A stretch of DNA of 64,000 nt, taken from the NCBI GenBank assembly GCA_963762885.1, contig CAVXNH010000123.1, positions 1 to 64,000 of the forward strand. The letters run 5' to 3'. Position 1 is the first letter of the stretch. Each line of letters opens with the position of its first letter. Origin of the DNA: JASHVB01 sp963762885. Its GTDB lineage: Bacteria; Pseudomonadota; Alphaproteobacteria; Acetobacterales; Acetobacteraceae. The position numbers were made by a program, and so were the translations under genes. The notes below the pieces were generated by a model that saw only the letters and a program-made list of their open reading frames with translations, made no database searches and had not been told where the DNA came from. Shown here in pieces: positions 29,757-38,933 of this stretch.

Positions 29757-30869
29757 GTGCTGCATGCCATCCCCGACGTCGTCCGCAGCGGGGTCGCGTT
29801 CGCGATCGTGCTGGGCATCCTGGTCTTCGTGCACGAGTTCGGCCACTACTTCGCTGCCCGGATATGTGGCGTGCATATCGAGGTATTCTCGATCGGCTTC
29901 GGCAAGGCGATCACCAGTTGGGTGGACCGGCACGGCACGGTCTGGAAGATCGCCTGGCTGCCGCTGGGCGGCTACGTCAAGATGCACGGCCAGGAACGGC
30001 CGCAGGACGTGTCGGCCGAGGTGCGCGCCGGCTGGATCGCCGGCCGCACCTTCCATGAGAAATCGGTGCTCCGCCGCGCCATCGTGGTCGCCGCCGGACC
30101 TATTGCGAATTTCCTGCTCGCCATGGTGTTGTTCGCCGGCCTGTTCGCCAGCATGGGCAAGCCGGTGACCATGCCGGTGGTGGGAGACGTGCTGCCGGGC
30201 AGCGCGGCCGACCATGCCGGGTTGAAAGCGAACGACCGGATCGTCAGCATCGGCGGCCAGCCGATCGCCAAATTCGAGGACATCCAGCACATCGTCGCCG
30301 CGCATCCGGACGAGACGCTGGCGGTCACCATCACACGCGACGGCGCCACCAGCACGGTCCAGGCGCATACCGAGGCGCAGGAGTCCGGCGGCCAGCGGAT
30401 CGGCCTGCTGGGCATCCGCGGCGGCATGATCGAGTACTACCACATCAGCCTGCGCGCGGCCCTGTGGGGCGGGGTGACGCAGACCTGGGATGTGACCGCG
30501 GAGACCATCCAGGGCATCGGACAGATGATCGCGGGAACCCGTGGCACCGAGGACCTCGGCGGACCGCTGCGTATCGCCCAGCTTTCCGGGCAGGTGGCGG
30601 AACTGGGCGTCGCCAGCTTGGTCTCGTTTATCGCAGTGCTGTCAGTCAATCTTGGGCTGATCAATCTGTTCCCGATCCCGGTGCTGGATGGCGGGCACCT
30701 GCTGTTCTACTTCGCCGAGGCGATCCGCGGTCGGCCGCTGCCGCCGCGGGCGCAGGAGTACGGGTTCCGCGCCGGACTGGCGGTGCTGGCCAGCCTGTTC
30801 ATCTTCGCGACGTGGAACGACCTCAGCAATATCGGGCTGTTCCACTGGGTCGCGCACCTGATTGGGTGA
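29757..30869 (+). CDS. rseP: site-2 (M50) membrane zinc protease RseP
   Basis: Intramembrane metalloprotease that cleaves anti-sigma factors and signal-peptide remnants. The zinc site HEFGHY lies in the first transmembrane segment (VFVHEFGHYFAARICGVHIE) and the third ligand in NLFPIPVLDGGHLLFYF. One PDZ domain follows the VLPGSAADHAGLKANDRIVS region. It has 370 residues and a GTG start at 29757. Last gene of the pyrH-rseP run; bamA, often next in proteobacteria, is absent here. Confidence 0.96.
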   Translation: MLHAIPDVVRSGVAFAIVLGILVFVHEFGHYFAARICGVHIEVFSIGFGKAITSWVDRHGTVWKIAWLPLGGYVKMHGQERPQDVSAEVRAGWIAGRTFHEKSVLRRAIVVAAGPIANFLLAMVLFAGLFASMGKPVTMPVVGDVLPGSAADHAGLKANDRIVSIGGQPIAKFEDIQHIVAAHPDETLAVTITRDGATSTVQAHTEAQESGGQRIGLLGIRGGMIEYYHISLRAALWGGVTQTWDVTAETIQGIGQMIAGTRGTEDLGGPLRIAQLSGQVAELGVASLVSFIAVLSVNLGLINLFPIPVLDGGHLLFYFAEAIRGRPLPPRAQEYGFRAGLAVLASLFIFATWNDLSNIGLFHWVAHLIG

Positions 30870-31125
30870 GCGCCGCGGCGTGGCAGACCGGTTGTAACGG
30901 CCGGATCGTGTCAGCCGTTGCCAATCCTTGTTGAGCGCCTTCTCGGAAACCGCGCGGTAGGATCGATCTGTGCGCTTATGGCCGGCTTTTGGCGAGCGCA
31001 TCGAACAACTCCTCCATCGTCGCAAACCGACCAGGCATGTCCGATCGGTGGGATCGCGTCGAAAAACGGGTCCGCCTTCGAAGGCATTCACCCTGCGTTA
31101 GCCACTTCCGGCGCAGCCTGCCGGC

Positions 31126-31500
31126 ATGACCGGACGGCAACAGCGAGGCCAACGAGCGCATGCGCGCGGCGTGATCGCGGAAGCCGCCGCCGGCGCTGCG
31201 CTGGAAGCCGATGGCTGGGTCGTGCTCGCCCACCGACTGCGCACTGAAGCTGGCGAGGTGGACATGCTCGCCGAGCGCGCCGGCGTGCTGGCGCTCGTCG
31301 AGGTGAAGGCTCGCCCCACGCTGGCCGACGCCGCTGCCGCTGTCTCGCCGCGCCAGCGTGCCCGGCTGCTGGCGGCGGCCGAGATCATCCTGGCAGAGCA
31401 CCCGGAGTGGGGTTCGGCTGGGGTGCGGTTCGACGTGCTGGTTGTGGATGCCGCCGGACAGGTGCGACGGATCGCCGACGCGTTCCGGCTGGGGGATTGA
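31126..31500 (+). CDS. yraN: UPF0102 family protein YraN
   Basis: 124-residue nuclease-fold protein of unknown cellular role. Core motifs are AAGAALEADGWVVLAHRLRT, GEVDMLAERAGVLALVEVKAR (a predicted endonuclease-like E/D-x-K arrangement) and RFDVLVVDAAG. ATG 31126 gives normal length. The IS5-type element begins 4-5 bp after its stop. About 250 bp upstream to rseP hold no recognisable gene. Confidence 0.93.
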   Translation: MTGRQQRGQRAHARGVIAEAAAGAALEADGWVVLAHRLRTEAGEVDMLAERAGVLALVEVKARPTLADAAAAVSPRQRARLLAAAEIILAEHPEWGSAGVRFDVLVVDAAGQVRRIADAFRLGD

Positions 31501-31504
31501 CTGA

Positions 31505-32420
31505 AGAGTTCGACTCGAATCTCAAGCCCAACGAGCCAGCCTCCTGGCGAGCAGCATAACGCAAGCGGCGTGGAGGAAGGCTGTGGCCGATGCGATGGTG
31601 GCTTCGAAATCCTTGGCAAGGCGGCGGTTGCGATTGATCCAGGCAAAGAACCGCTCGACCACCCAACGCCGCGGCAGCAGCTGGAAGCCAACCTGGTTGG
31701 GTAGCTTGCGGACAATCTCCACCACAATGGATGTCGCACTGGCGACCCGTTCGCCGGCATAGACGCTGTCGGCAAATACTTTCTGGATCGAGGGGAACCG
31801 GGCGTGAGCGGCTTGCAACACCGCCGGAGCGCCATCACGGTCCTGCACTGACGCCGGGTGCACCTGCAATTCCAGGCTGCGCCCGTCGGTGTCCACCAGA
31901 GCATGTCGCTTGCGGCCGTTGATCTTCTTGCCGGCATCATACCCTCTCGGGCTGCCGGCTTCGGTGGTTTTGACGCTCTGCGTGTCGATGACCGCGGCAG
32001 TGGGACCCGCCGCGCGGCCGACCCGCTGACGATCCTGCGCCACCAACTGATGGTCCAGGCGTTCCCATGTTCCGTCATCGCGGAAGCGGGTGAACCAGCG
32101 ATACGCCGTCTGGTGCGGTGGGAAATGCTCCGGCAGCATACGCCACGGACAACCGCCGCGCAGCACGTAGAACATGGCATTCATGATCTCGCGCATCGTC
32201 CAGGACCGTTTGCGGCCGGTTTTCGCTGGCGGCGGCAGCAACGGCGCGAGCACCTGCCATTCGGCATCGGTCAGATCGCTGGGGTAGCGCAGATCATCAC
32301 GGTCATGTTCTGCTCGGGTCTCGCGGGTCCACATAGGAGGCTCCAGGTGCCAGGGGGCCTCCTAATTCCATCAACTCTTGCGGTTTCAACCCCCCACCGG
32401 CAGGTTTCGAGACGGCCTCT
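31505..32420 (-). mobile_element. IS5-family insertion sequence
   Basis: The transposase gene is bracketed by imperfect terminal inverted repeats: AGAGTTCGACTCGAAT at the left end and, read inward from the right, AGAGGCCGTCTCGAAA (about 12 of 16 match). Length is about 916 bp, in the range of the IS5 family. No exact target duplication is visible: the flanks read ...CTGA and AAGA.... It lies between yraN and a BIME-like repeat. Confidence 0.85.
31522..32334 (-). CDS. IS5-family transposase
   Basis: 270-residue DDE transposase. The N-terminus YPSDLTDAEWQVLAPLLPPP is the DUF4096-type domain. Catalytic residues are placed in AAVIDTQSVKTTEAG (D), KRHALVDTDGRSLELQVHPA (D) and RRWVVERFFAWINRNRRLAK (E). 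The gene appears intact and could be active. It fills nearly the whole element. Confidence 0.95.
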   Translation of the reverse strand: MWTRETRAEHDRDDLRYPSDLTDAEWQVLAPLLPPPAKTGRKRSWTMREIMNAMFYVLRGGCPWRMLPEHFPPHQTAYRWFTRFRDDGTWERLDHQLVAQDRQRVGRAAGPTAAVIDTQSVKTTEAGSPRGYDAGKKINGRKRHALVDTDGRSLELQVHPASVQDRDGAPAVLQAAHARFPSIQKVFADSVYAGERVASATSIVVEIVRKLPNQVGFQLLPRRWVVERFFAWINRNRRLAKDFEATIASATAFLHAACVMLLARRLARWA

Positions 32421-32425
32421 AAGAA

Positions 32426-32579
32426 AACCTCTCCCGCGCTACGCGCGGGAGAGGTCGCCGCGTAGCGGCGGGTGAGGGTGATCGGGTCGGCACGCTCTAC
32501 CTGCTACGTACCGACCCGATCACCCTCACCCTCGGCGCTCGCGCGCCTTCGACCTCTCCCGCTCCCGCGGGAGAGGTTA
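32426..32579. repeat. BIME-like compound palindrome upstream of mntH
   Basis: Full-length copy of the 7208 element: ACCTCTCCCGCGC at the start, a central GATCGGGTCGGCACG/GTACCGACCCGATC pair, and a terminal CCCGCGGGAGAGGT. It lies between the IS element and the mntH regulatory region. Confidence 0.85.
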
Positions 32580-32632
32580 CTACGCCGCGGCACGGCTTGA
32601 ACTCTTCCGCCCACCGCCTATTTGCTTGCCAT

Positions 32633-32656
32633 AGAATGTAGCCCAGGCTACATTCT
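32633..32656. promoter_or_regulatory. palindromic operator before mntH
   Basis: AGAATGTAGCC-CA-GGCTACATTCT is a perfect 11-bp inverted repeat with a 2-bp centre, 40 bp before the mntH ATG. Because an MntR/DtxR-type regulator gene follows mntH, this is the likely MntR (or similar metal-regulator) binding site. The assignment is inference from symmetry and position. Confidence 0.75.
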
Positions 32657-32695
32657 GTTGCGTATGGTCCACAATATAGTCGAGGCAACCACAGC

Positions 32696-33999
32696 ATGAG
32701 CCAGGCGCTCGCCCGGCCCCTGACGCTCTCCGATCGCACCGCATTCGCCGCGCGGGAGGCGTTGGACGGCCGCCGCCGTGGCCTGCGCGCCCTGCTGCCC
32801 TTCGCCGGACCGGCCGTCATCGCCTCGATCGCCTACGTGGACCCCGGCAACTTCGCCACCAACATCCAGGCCGGCGCCCGGTACGGCTACATGCTGCTCT
32901 GGGTCGTGGTGGCAGCGAACCTGGTCGCCATGCTGTTCCAGGCGCTCTCCGCCCGGCTCGGCATCGTCACCGGCCAGAGCCTCGCCGGCCTCTCCCGCAT
33001 CTATTTCCCGCGGCCGCTGTCGCTCGCCATGTGGGCCGCGAGCGAAATCGCCGCCATGGCAACCGACCTCGCCAATTCGCTCGGCGCTGCCATCGGCCTG
33101 TCGCTGCTGTGCCACATCCCGCTGCTGGTCGGCCTGCTGATCACCTTCGCCGCCACCTACGCCATCCTCCTGCTGCAACGCCGAGGCTTCCGCCCGATCG
33201 AGCTGGTGATCACCGGCTTCGTCGGCCTCATCGGCCTCTGCTACCTGATCGAGCTGGCGATCGCGCCGCCCGACTGGGCCGCCTTCGGCTTCCACGCCGT
33301 GGTGCCGCAACTGGATGGTCCCGAAAGCGTCATGCTCTCGGTCGGCATCATCGGCGCCACCGTGATGCCGCACGCGATCTACCTGCACTCCAGCCTGACC
33401 CAGGGCCGCACCCCGGCGTTCAACGATGCCGAACGCCGCCGCATCCTCAGCTTCTCCAATCGCGAGGTGCTGATCGCGTTGGGCATAGCTGGGCTGGTCA
33501 ACATGGCAATGCTGGCGATGGCGGCGCAATGCGTTCCACGCCGGTCATCCCGAAGTCGCCGAAATCGAGACGGCCTACCACACCCTCACCCCCCTGCTCG
33601 GAGCGGTGCGGCCGCGGTGTTCCTGGTCTCCCTGCTTGCGTCAGGGCTGTCCAGCTCCGTGGTGGGGACGATGGCCGGCCAGGTGATCATGCAGGACTTC
33701 GTCGGCTTCCGGATCCCACTATGGCTGCGCCGGCTGGTCACCATGCTGCCCGCGGTGGTCGTGGTGGCGATGGGCGTTGACGCGACCAGGCGCTGGTCGG
33801 TAGTCAGGTGGTGCTGAGCCTGGTGCTGCCGGTGCCGATGATCGCGTTGCTGGTGCTGGCCGGGCGGCGCGACATCATGGGCAGCTTCGTGGTGCGTGGC
33901 TGGACCCGGCTGGGCGCGGTGGTCGCGGCGGTGCTGGTGCTGGGGCTGAACCTGATTCTCCTGTTGCAGACAATCGGCGTGCCGATCACTGTCGGGTAA
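32696..33999 (+). CDS. mntH: Nramp-type Mn2+/H+ symporter, three indels
   Basis: Proton-coupled manganese or iron importer of the inner membrane. The metal-binding first helix shows IAYVDPGNFATNIQAGA (DPGN), and helix 6 shows GATVMPHAIYLHSSL (the MPH motif), so specificity for Mn/Fe fits. Frame breaks: one extra base near 33529 and one missing near 33602 leave about 24 codons out of frame (the true sequence AFHAGHPEVAEIETAYHTLT is in another frame). A missing C near 33786 moves the last 70 residues (VVLSLVLPVPMIALLVLAGR) to a third frame. Rejoined length is about 434 residues. Confidence 0.9.
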
Positions 34000-34013
34000 C
34001 AGCAATCCGTGCC

Positions 34014-34472
34014 ATGATGGCGGCTATGGCGATTCCCGGGAAACCCACGCAGCACGCCGAGCTGCCGGCCGAGCCTACGCAGGCGCAGCGCTTCGGCAAG
34101 GCGCGTACGGCACAGTCCGGCGCGCTGCTGGAGGACTATGTCGAACTGATCTCCGACCTGCTGAGAGCAACGGCGAGGCACGGCCGACCGATATTGCCCG
34201 CCGCCTCGGCGTGTCGCATGCCACGGCGATCAAGACCATCGGCCGGCTGAAGCGCGAGGGCCTGGCCAACGCCAAACCATACCGAGGCGTTTTCCTGACC
34301 GAAGGGCGGCGAACTCCTGGCCGGTCGGGTCCGCGCCCGCCACCGTCTGGTGGTGGACGTGCTGCTGTGCGATCGGCGTGCCGCCGAAGCGGCAGAGCAA
34401 GATGCGGAGGGGATCGAACACCACGTCTCGGACGTGACGCTGGCGGCATTCGCCCGGTTTTTGCGAAAATAA
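34014..34472 (+). CDS. mntR: MntR-like manganese-responsive regulator, several indels
   Basis: DtxR-family repressor. The pieces read in order as ARTAQSGALLEDYVELISDLL, then (after one missing base near 34160) ESNGEARPTDIARRLGVSHA with the winged helix TAIKTIGRLKREGLANAKPY. After a further break near 34305 comes GELLAGRVRARHRLVVDVLL and the metal-binding end EGIEHHVSDVTLAAFARFL. Two more compensating indels lie near 34368-34385. ATG 34014 or 34026 are both possible starts. It follows mntH by 14 bp, so the pair is an operon probably controlled by the palindrome at 32633. Confidence 0.85.
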
Positions 34473-34475
34473 TTA

Positions 34476-34630
34476 CCTCACCCGCGCTTCGCGCGGGAGA
34501 GGTCGAGGCACAAAGCTCCGAGAGTGAGGGTGATCGGGTCTGCTCCGCTCTACCTGCTACGTGCCGACCCGATCACCTTCACCCGCGTTCGCTCCGCTCC
34601 AGCGACCTCTCCGCTCCTGCGGGAGAGGTT
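34476..34630. repeat. BIME-like palindrome between convergent genes
   Basis: Copy of the ACCTCTCCCGC/GATCGGGTC element, more diverged than the 7208 copy. It starts 3 bases after the mntR stop and ends 5 bases before the stop of the converging DASS gene, so it may also serve as a bidirectional terminator. Confidence 0.8.
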
Positions 34631-34635
34631 AGCCT

Positions 34636-36144
34636 TTACCCCAGCAGCGGCACCCCGATCACTAACAGCGCCGCCAGGAAAATCATTCCGAAGATCGCGC
34701 CCAACCGCCAGAACACCGCCGGCGGAATATACCCGCTGTTGTAATACGGCAGCGCTGCTCCCGTGGCATATGGCGTGAGCACACCCATGATCCCTGTGGT
34801 TAACGCCAGCCCAAGTGCCACGGTCGCAATCGGTGCCCTGGAATGCCCATCGCCGCCGCCAGCATCATCGGCATCATCGCCGTGGTATGCGCCGTCAGGC
34901 TGGCAAACATGTAGTGTGTCACGAAGTAGATCGTGATCAGCACGACGACGACGATGCCCGGCGGAAATGCCCCGACATTGGCCGCCACCGTATCGGCGAA
35001 CCACTTCACAAACCCGGCCCGCGACAGCCCGTCGGCCAGCGTCACCAAGGTCGCCAGCAATACGATCGTCGTCCAGGCGGCGTCGTTCTTCGCCATGTCG
35101 TCCCAGTTCACCACCCGGAACACCAGCATCAGCGAGATCGCGACGAAGGCCGCCAGTGCCGGATCGATAAAGTCGCCGGCGAAGATCCACAGCAGGATGG
35201 CGGCGATGACCAGCACAGCCAGAATTACCTCGCGCCGCGTGATGCGGCCGATCGCCAGAAGCTCGCGGCCCGCCCAGAGCGACGCCTCCGGGCTTTTCTT
35301 CACCTCGGGCGGATACAGCACATAGCCCAGCAACGGCAGCGCCAGCAGCAGCGGCAGCGCGAACGGCACCGACGCGCGCATCCAGGCGCCATAGGTGATG
35401 GTGACATGCGCGATACGGCTGATGAACTCGCGGGCGAGGAAATTCGGCGCGCACGCCGTCATGAACAGCGTGCTGGTGACGGTGTTGGCCGCGAACGTCG
35501 TCCACATGATGTAGCCGCCGATCCGGCGGGACGACGGGTCGCGCGGATGCGAGTGGTACAGCGGCGGCAGGTTGTTCACCACCGGGAAGATGATCCCGGC
35601 GCCACGCGCGGTGTTGGATGGCGTGAACGGCGCCAGGACGCACTCTGCGAAGGTGGTCGCATAGCCGAGCGACAGCGTGTTCTTGCCCAGCGCACGCACC
35701 AGCAACAGGGCGATGCGCCGGCCCAACCCGGTCTTCTGGTAGCCCAGCGCGAACATGAACGCGCCGCCCACCAGCCACACCGTGGTGGAGCCGAAGCCGG
35801 ACAACGCCCAGTTGATCGTCTGGCTGACCACGTTGAACCCGGGCTTCGCCAGGTCGGCCGGCGCGTACAGCGTCCAGCGCGACAGCACCGCGACCAGCGT
35901 CAGGCCGATCATGCCGACCGCCGGGTTGGGTAGCGGCTCGGTCACCAGCGCCGCGATGACGCCGGCAAAGATCGCGAAATACCACCAGGCGTGCTGTGCC
36001 AACCCGGCCGGCGGCGGCGTGGCGGCCAGCGCCAACGTCAGTCCCACCGGCACGACAACGCGCCACCAGCCAGTCCAGCGTGTCGTCGGCGCGGTTTTCG
36101 GTGGTACAGGCGCCCACCGGTGCGGTGACGTCAAGCATCTGCAT
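34636..36144 (-). CDS. DASS-family anion:Na+ symporter, two frameshifts
   Basis: Inner-membrane divalent anion transporter (SLC13/CitT-like) for dicarboxylates or sulfate; the exact substrate cannot be told. Signature segments are the first Ser-Asn-Thr hairpin FTPSNTARGAGIIFPVVNNL and the second SLTAHTTAMMPMMLAAAMG, with about 12 hydrophobic segments. The start is ATG 36144 (MQMLDVTAPVGACTTENRAD) after GGGAGAG. Missing single bases near 36065 (LVAR|VVVPVG) and near 34838 (GIPG|APIATV, a G run) split the frame. Rejoined length is about 503 residues, as expected. Confidence 0.88.
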   Translation of the reverse strand: MQMLDVTAPVGACTTENRADDTLDWLVARCRAGGTDVGAGRHAAAGRVGTARLVVFRDLCRRHRGAGDRAATQPGGRHDRPDAGRGAVALDAVRAGRPGEARVQRGQPDDQLGVVRLRLHHGVAGGRRVHVRAGLPEDRVGPAHRPVAGACAGQEHAVARLCDHLRRVRPGAVHAIQHRAWRRDHLPGGEQPAAAVPLASARPVVPPDRRLHHVDDVRGQHRHQHAVHDGVRAEFPRPRVHQPYRACHHHLWRLDARVGAVRAAAAAGAAVAGLCAVSARGEEKPGGVALGGPRASGDRPHHAARGNSGCAGHRRHPAVDLRRRLYRSGTGGLRRDLADAGVPGGELGRHGEERRRLDDDRIAGDLGDAGRRAVAGRVCEVVRRYGGGQCRGISAGHRRRRADHDLLRDTLHVCQPDGAYHGDDADDAGGGDGHSRAPIATVALGLALTTGIMGVLTPYATGAALPYYNSGYIPPAVFWRLGAIFGMIFLAALLVIGVPLLG

Positions 36145-36253
36145 GCTCTCCCGCAAACCCACCGCACGCTGATCGCAACAAGGCAACTCCGCATTGACCT
36201 GGGTCAAACCGAACGTCGGACACCGGTCAGCGCGCGACAGACCGCCCCACCTG

Positions 36254-36360
36254 TCATTGCGACCCCGGCGAAGGCCGAGGGAAGCAATCTCCCACCTGGG
36301 TTGGTGCGATCTCCCGGGACAGATTGCCTCCCCCGGCTTTCGCCGGGGTCGCAATGACAG
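36254..36360. repeat. intergenic palindrome, ATTGCGACCCCGGCG type
   Basis: TCATTGCGACCCCGGCGAAG pairs with CTTTCGCCGGGGTCGCAATG, and inner GGGAAGCAATCTCCC pairs with its diverged complement near 36314-36330. A fourth palindrome type, between the DASS gene and the sulfotransferase fragment. Confidence 0.8.
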
Positions 36361-36416
36361 GCGTTGGCCGTTGACCGCTCCCCGCCGACTATCCCCCGGT
36401 CGCCTCCGTCCGAGCG

Positions 36417-36788
36417 TAGCTTCTGGTTGAAATTCCGGTAGCGGAAGCGGTCATACAGGCCTTCGGTCACCTGCGCGTAGCAGACCGTGTGCGAATATCG
36501 GCGGTTCTGATGGCAACGCACGCAGCGCTCGTCATAGTCCAAGCCGATGAAGTCCAGCATGCCGTGCACGGTGGTCCGTTGGTTGTCTACTATATCCTCA
36601 TAACGCAGCGGCAAGTAACGCTGCGCCAGTTCAGCCAGGTAGTGCCGCACGAAGTCCATCACGCGCACGTAATGCAGCGCCGCCGTCTCCAGAGCCGACG
36701 CGAACCCCTGCGTCAGATGGTTCGCCATCACCGAGACCCTGACGCCGAGCGGATGACCGATCACGTGGATCCGCGGCACCTCGGGGAA
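36417..36788 (-). pseudogene. sulfotransferase C-terminal fragment
   Basis: About 124 codons read FPEVPRIHVIGHPLGVRVSV, then HYVRVMDFVRHYLAELAQRY, LPLRYEDIVDNQRTTVHGML and DFIGLDYDERCVRCHQNRRY. This matches the C-terminal half of PAPS-dependent sulfotransferases (the HP-D-x-x-x-S motif, the RYEDLV-like segment and the F-H-x-N-x-R segment). The N-terminal PAPS-binding loop is missing because the fragment meets a reverse-transcriptase fragment on the opposite strand near 36788. It is a remnant, not a working gene. Confidence 0.8.
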
Positions 36789-37260
36789 CAACAGCGCGAA
36801 GGCGGCGGTGCGGCAGGTCTCGGCCGCGCTTGCCGAGAACCGTTTCGCGTTCCGCACGGACGTGAAATCCTACTTCACCTCGATCGACCACCGCATGCTG
36901 CTTGACCGGCTGGAGCACCGGATAGGTGACATCTTTACCCTCAACCGGCTCTACCAATACATGAATCGCACGGCGGACCGCGGCGGCTCGTTCTGGGGCT
37001 GCGACGAGGGGATTTCGCTCGGCTGCTCCCTGAGCCCGCTGATCAGGGCTTTCTTCCTGGACGAACTCGACCGGCGTATGACCGAAACTGGTCGGTTCTA
37101 CATTCGCTTCATGGACGACATTCTCGTGTTCGCGCCAACCCGTTGGAAACTGCGCCGCGTTATCGGGGTGGTGAACCGGCAGGTCGTTGGCTCGCTCCGG
37201 TTGGAGAAGCATCCGGATAAGACCTGCATCGGCTGGATCGAGCGCGACTTCGATTTCTCG
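36760..37260 (+). pseudogene. reverse transcriptase fragment
   Basis: The frame reads AENRFAFRTDVKSYFTSIDH (RT motif with catalytic Asp), WGCDEGISLGCSLSPLIRAF, FYIRFMDDILVFAPTRWKLR (the FMDD catalytic box) and LRLEKHPDKTCIGWIERDFD. These are the palm motifs of a bacterial RNA-directed DNA polymerase resembling stand-alone group II-like RTs. The fragment lacks the usual N-terminus and ends at FDF before the expected LGYHF thumb region; the DNA turns AT-rich from about 37257. Some 160 residues remain, so it is a truncated relic. No retron RNA or intron RNA domain was recognised nearby. Confidence 0.82.
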
Positions 37261-37387
37261 AATACCATCTCACCCCATTGTAATGATACCACAGAATTGC
37301 CGTTCGGTTACCATAATGGTATTTCATGCTCGCAAAGAATCCCGACAGTTGAAGAGGCACCCTGGACCTCGTGCTTAAAGCGCTAAC

Positions 37388-37847
37388 CCGAAGAAGCCCG
37401 GTTCCGCCATGATTGACCTTCGACACCGGAGGCTCGGCCACGATGACCGGACCTAGCAGGACCTGGCACGACCGGCCCAACCTCGGCATCAGCCATTTTG
37501 GGTCGGCGGCCCCGCGTCAGTCGCACAGCCTGACCAACATCGCGCCGGCGAGCGAGCCGATTTCGTCCCGGTCTGGCGGCGTTGCATTATTCCGGTGAAT
37601 ACAAGGGTTTCTCGCGGAGTCATGTGATTCCGGCAGCGCTTTTCGTCTGTTTCGCATTTCTTGATTTTCCCACCGGCCAAACGTCCGCAATCCACCCATT
37701 GCGGCGATAGCAGTGTCCACCGGCGCGAACCGCCGCATCCGACCCTTTTCGCCCATTCAAACTGACTCACTATCTCGACGGTAGCTGATTCGATTATGTG
37801 CCCTCGAGCCGTTACTCTCGCCCTCCCCCCCTGCGGAACGGACTGCA
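37388..37847. other. gene-poor stretch between RT relic and hydrolase gene
   Basis: About 460 bp of mixed composition with no reading frame that resembles a protein family. It may hold more mobile-element debris. The promoter of the downstream hydrolase should be at its right end. Confidence 0.4.
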
Positions 37848-38723
37848 ATGCTCGCAACCCTGCGCGACACACGCATCTACTTCGATATCGAGGGCGCCGG
37901 TCTCGTCCCCGACGGCCCCCGCATGCGAGACCGCCCGGTGGCGCTGGTCGTGCACGGCGGTCCCGGCGGCGACCATTCCGGCTTCAAGCCGGCGATGTCG
38001 CCACTCGCCGACCGCATGCAACTCGTCTATTTCGACCACCGCGGCCAGGGCCGCTCCGGCCTCGCCGATCCGGGCGCCGATCCCGCCCGCTTCACGCTCG
38101 ATGAGAACGTGGCGGACATGGAGGCGCTGCGCAGCTACCTCGGCCTCGGGCCGGTGGTGTCGATCGGCACCTCCTATGGCGGCATGGTCGCAATGGCACA
38201 CGCCGCACGCCATCCCGGCGCGGTGTCCCGCCTGGTCCTGATCGTCACCGCCGCGCATGGCGGCTTCATTCCGCGCGCCCAGGCGATCCTGCGCGAACGC
38301 GGCACCCCGGAACAACAGCGCGTCTGCGAGACCCTGTGGGCCGGCAGCTTCCGCACGCAGGAGGAGCTACGCCATTACTACGAGGTGATGGGACCGCTCT
38401 ACGCCCGCCACTACGACCCGGTGGCGGCGGAGGCCGGCCGCGCCCGCGCGATCCACACCCCGGAGCCGATCAACCGCGCCTTCGGCCCCGACGGCTTCCT
38501 GCGGACGTTCGACCTGCGCCCCGAACTGTCCTGCATCGCGGTGCCCACCCTGATCATCGCCGGACGCCACGACTGGATCTGCCCCGTGGAATTTTCCGAG
38601 GAACTGCATCGCCTCGTACCTGGATCGGAACTGCTGGTGTTCGAGGACAGCAGCCATTCGGTTCGGGTCGACGCGCCTGAGGCGATGCTGCGGGCGATCG
38701 GGGACTTCGTTGGCCGGATGTGA
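37848..38723 (+). CDS. alpha/beta hydrolase, proline iminopeptidase-like
   Basis: Cytosolic serine hydrolase of 291 residues. The oxyanion loop VVHGGPGGDHS and YFDHRGQGRSG are the proline iminopeptidase (S33) hallmarks. The nucleophile is in SIGTSYGGMVA, the acid in IIAGRHDWICP and the histidine in FEDSSHSVRVD. No signal peptide. Substrate is not evident from sequence; an aminopeptidase releasing N-terminal proline or a related amidase is the family expectation. Single-gene unit. Confidence 0.9.
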   Translation: MLATLRDTRIYFDIEGAGLVPDGPRMRDRPVALVVHGGPGGDHSGFKPAMSPLADRMQLVYFDHRGQGRSGLADPGADPARFTLDENVADMEALRSYLGLGPVVSIGTSYGGMVAMAHAARHPGAVSRLVLIVTAAHGGFIPRAQAILRERGTPEQQRVCETLWAGSFRTQEELRHYYEVMGPLYARHYDPVAAEAGRARAIHTPEPINRAFGPDGFLRTFDLRPELSCIAVPTLIIAGRHDWICPVEFSEELHRLVPGSELLVFEDSSHSVRVDAPEAMLRAIGDFVGRM

Positions 38724-38933
38724 TTGTGTCATGGCCATGACACCAAGGGGACGCCCGAACAGAACCGAAACTTTCAAGTCGTAACAACGCATGTCCGCGG
38801 TCGGACAGATCTGAGAAACATCTGTACAAAAATCGGGACGACGCAATTTCGCCGTTCTGGTTGCAGCCGCGAAGCCAAATATGGCATCTACCAGCGATCG
38901 ATCACGGGAATGTTATTTTGAGTTCGCACTGAA

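Noticed and set aside
36760..37388. Retron or diversity-generating retroelement
   Set aside because: The RT is truncated at both ends, and no msr/msd-like RNA, template/variable repeat pair or accessory gene is present.
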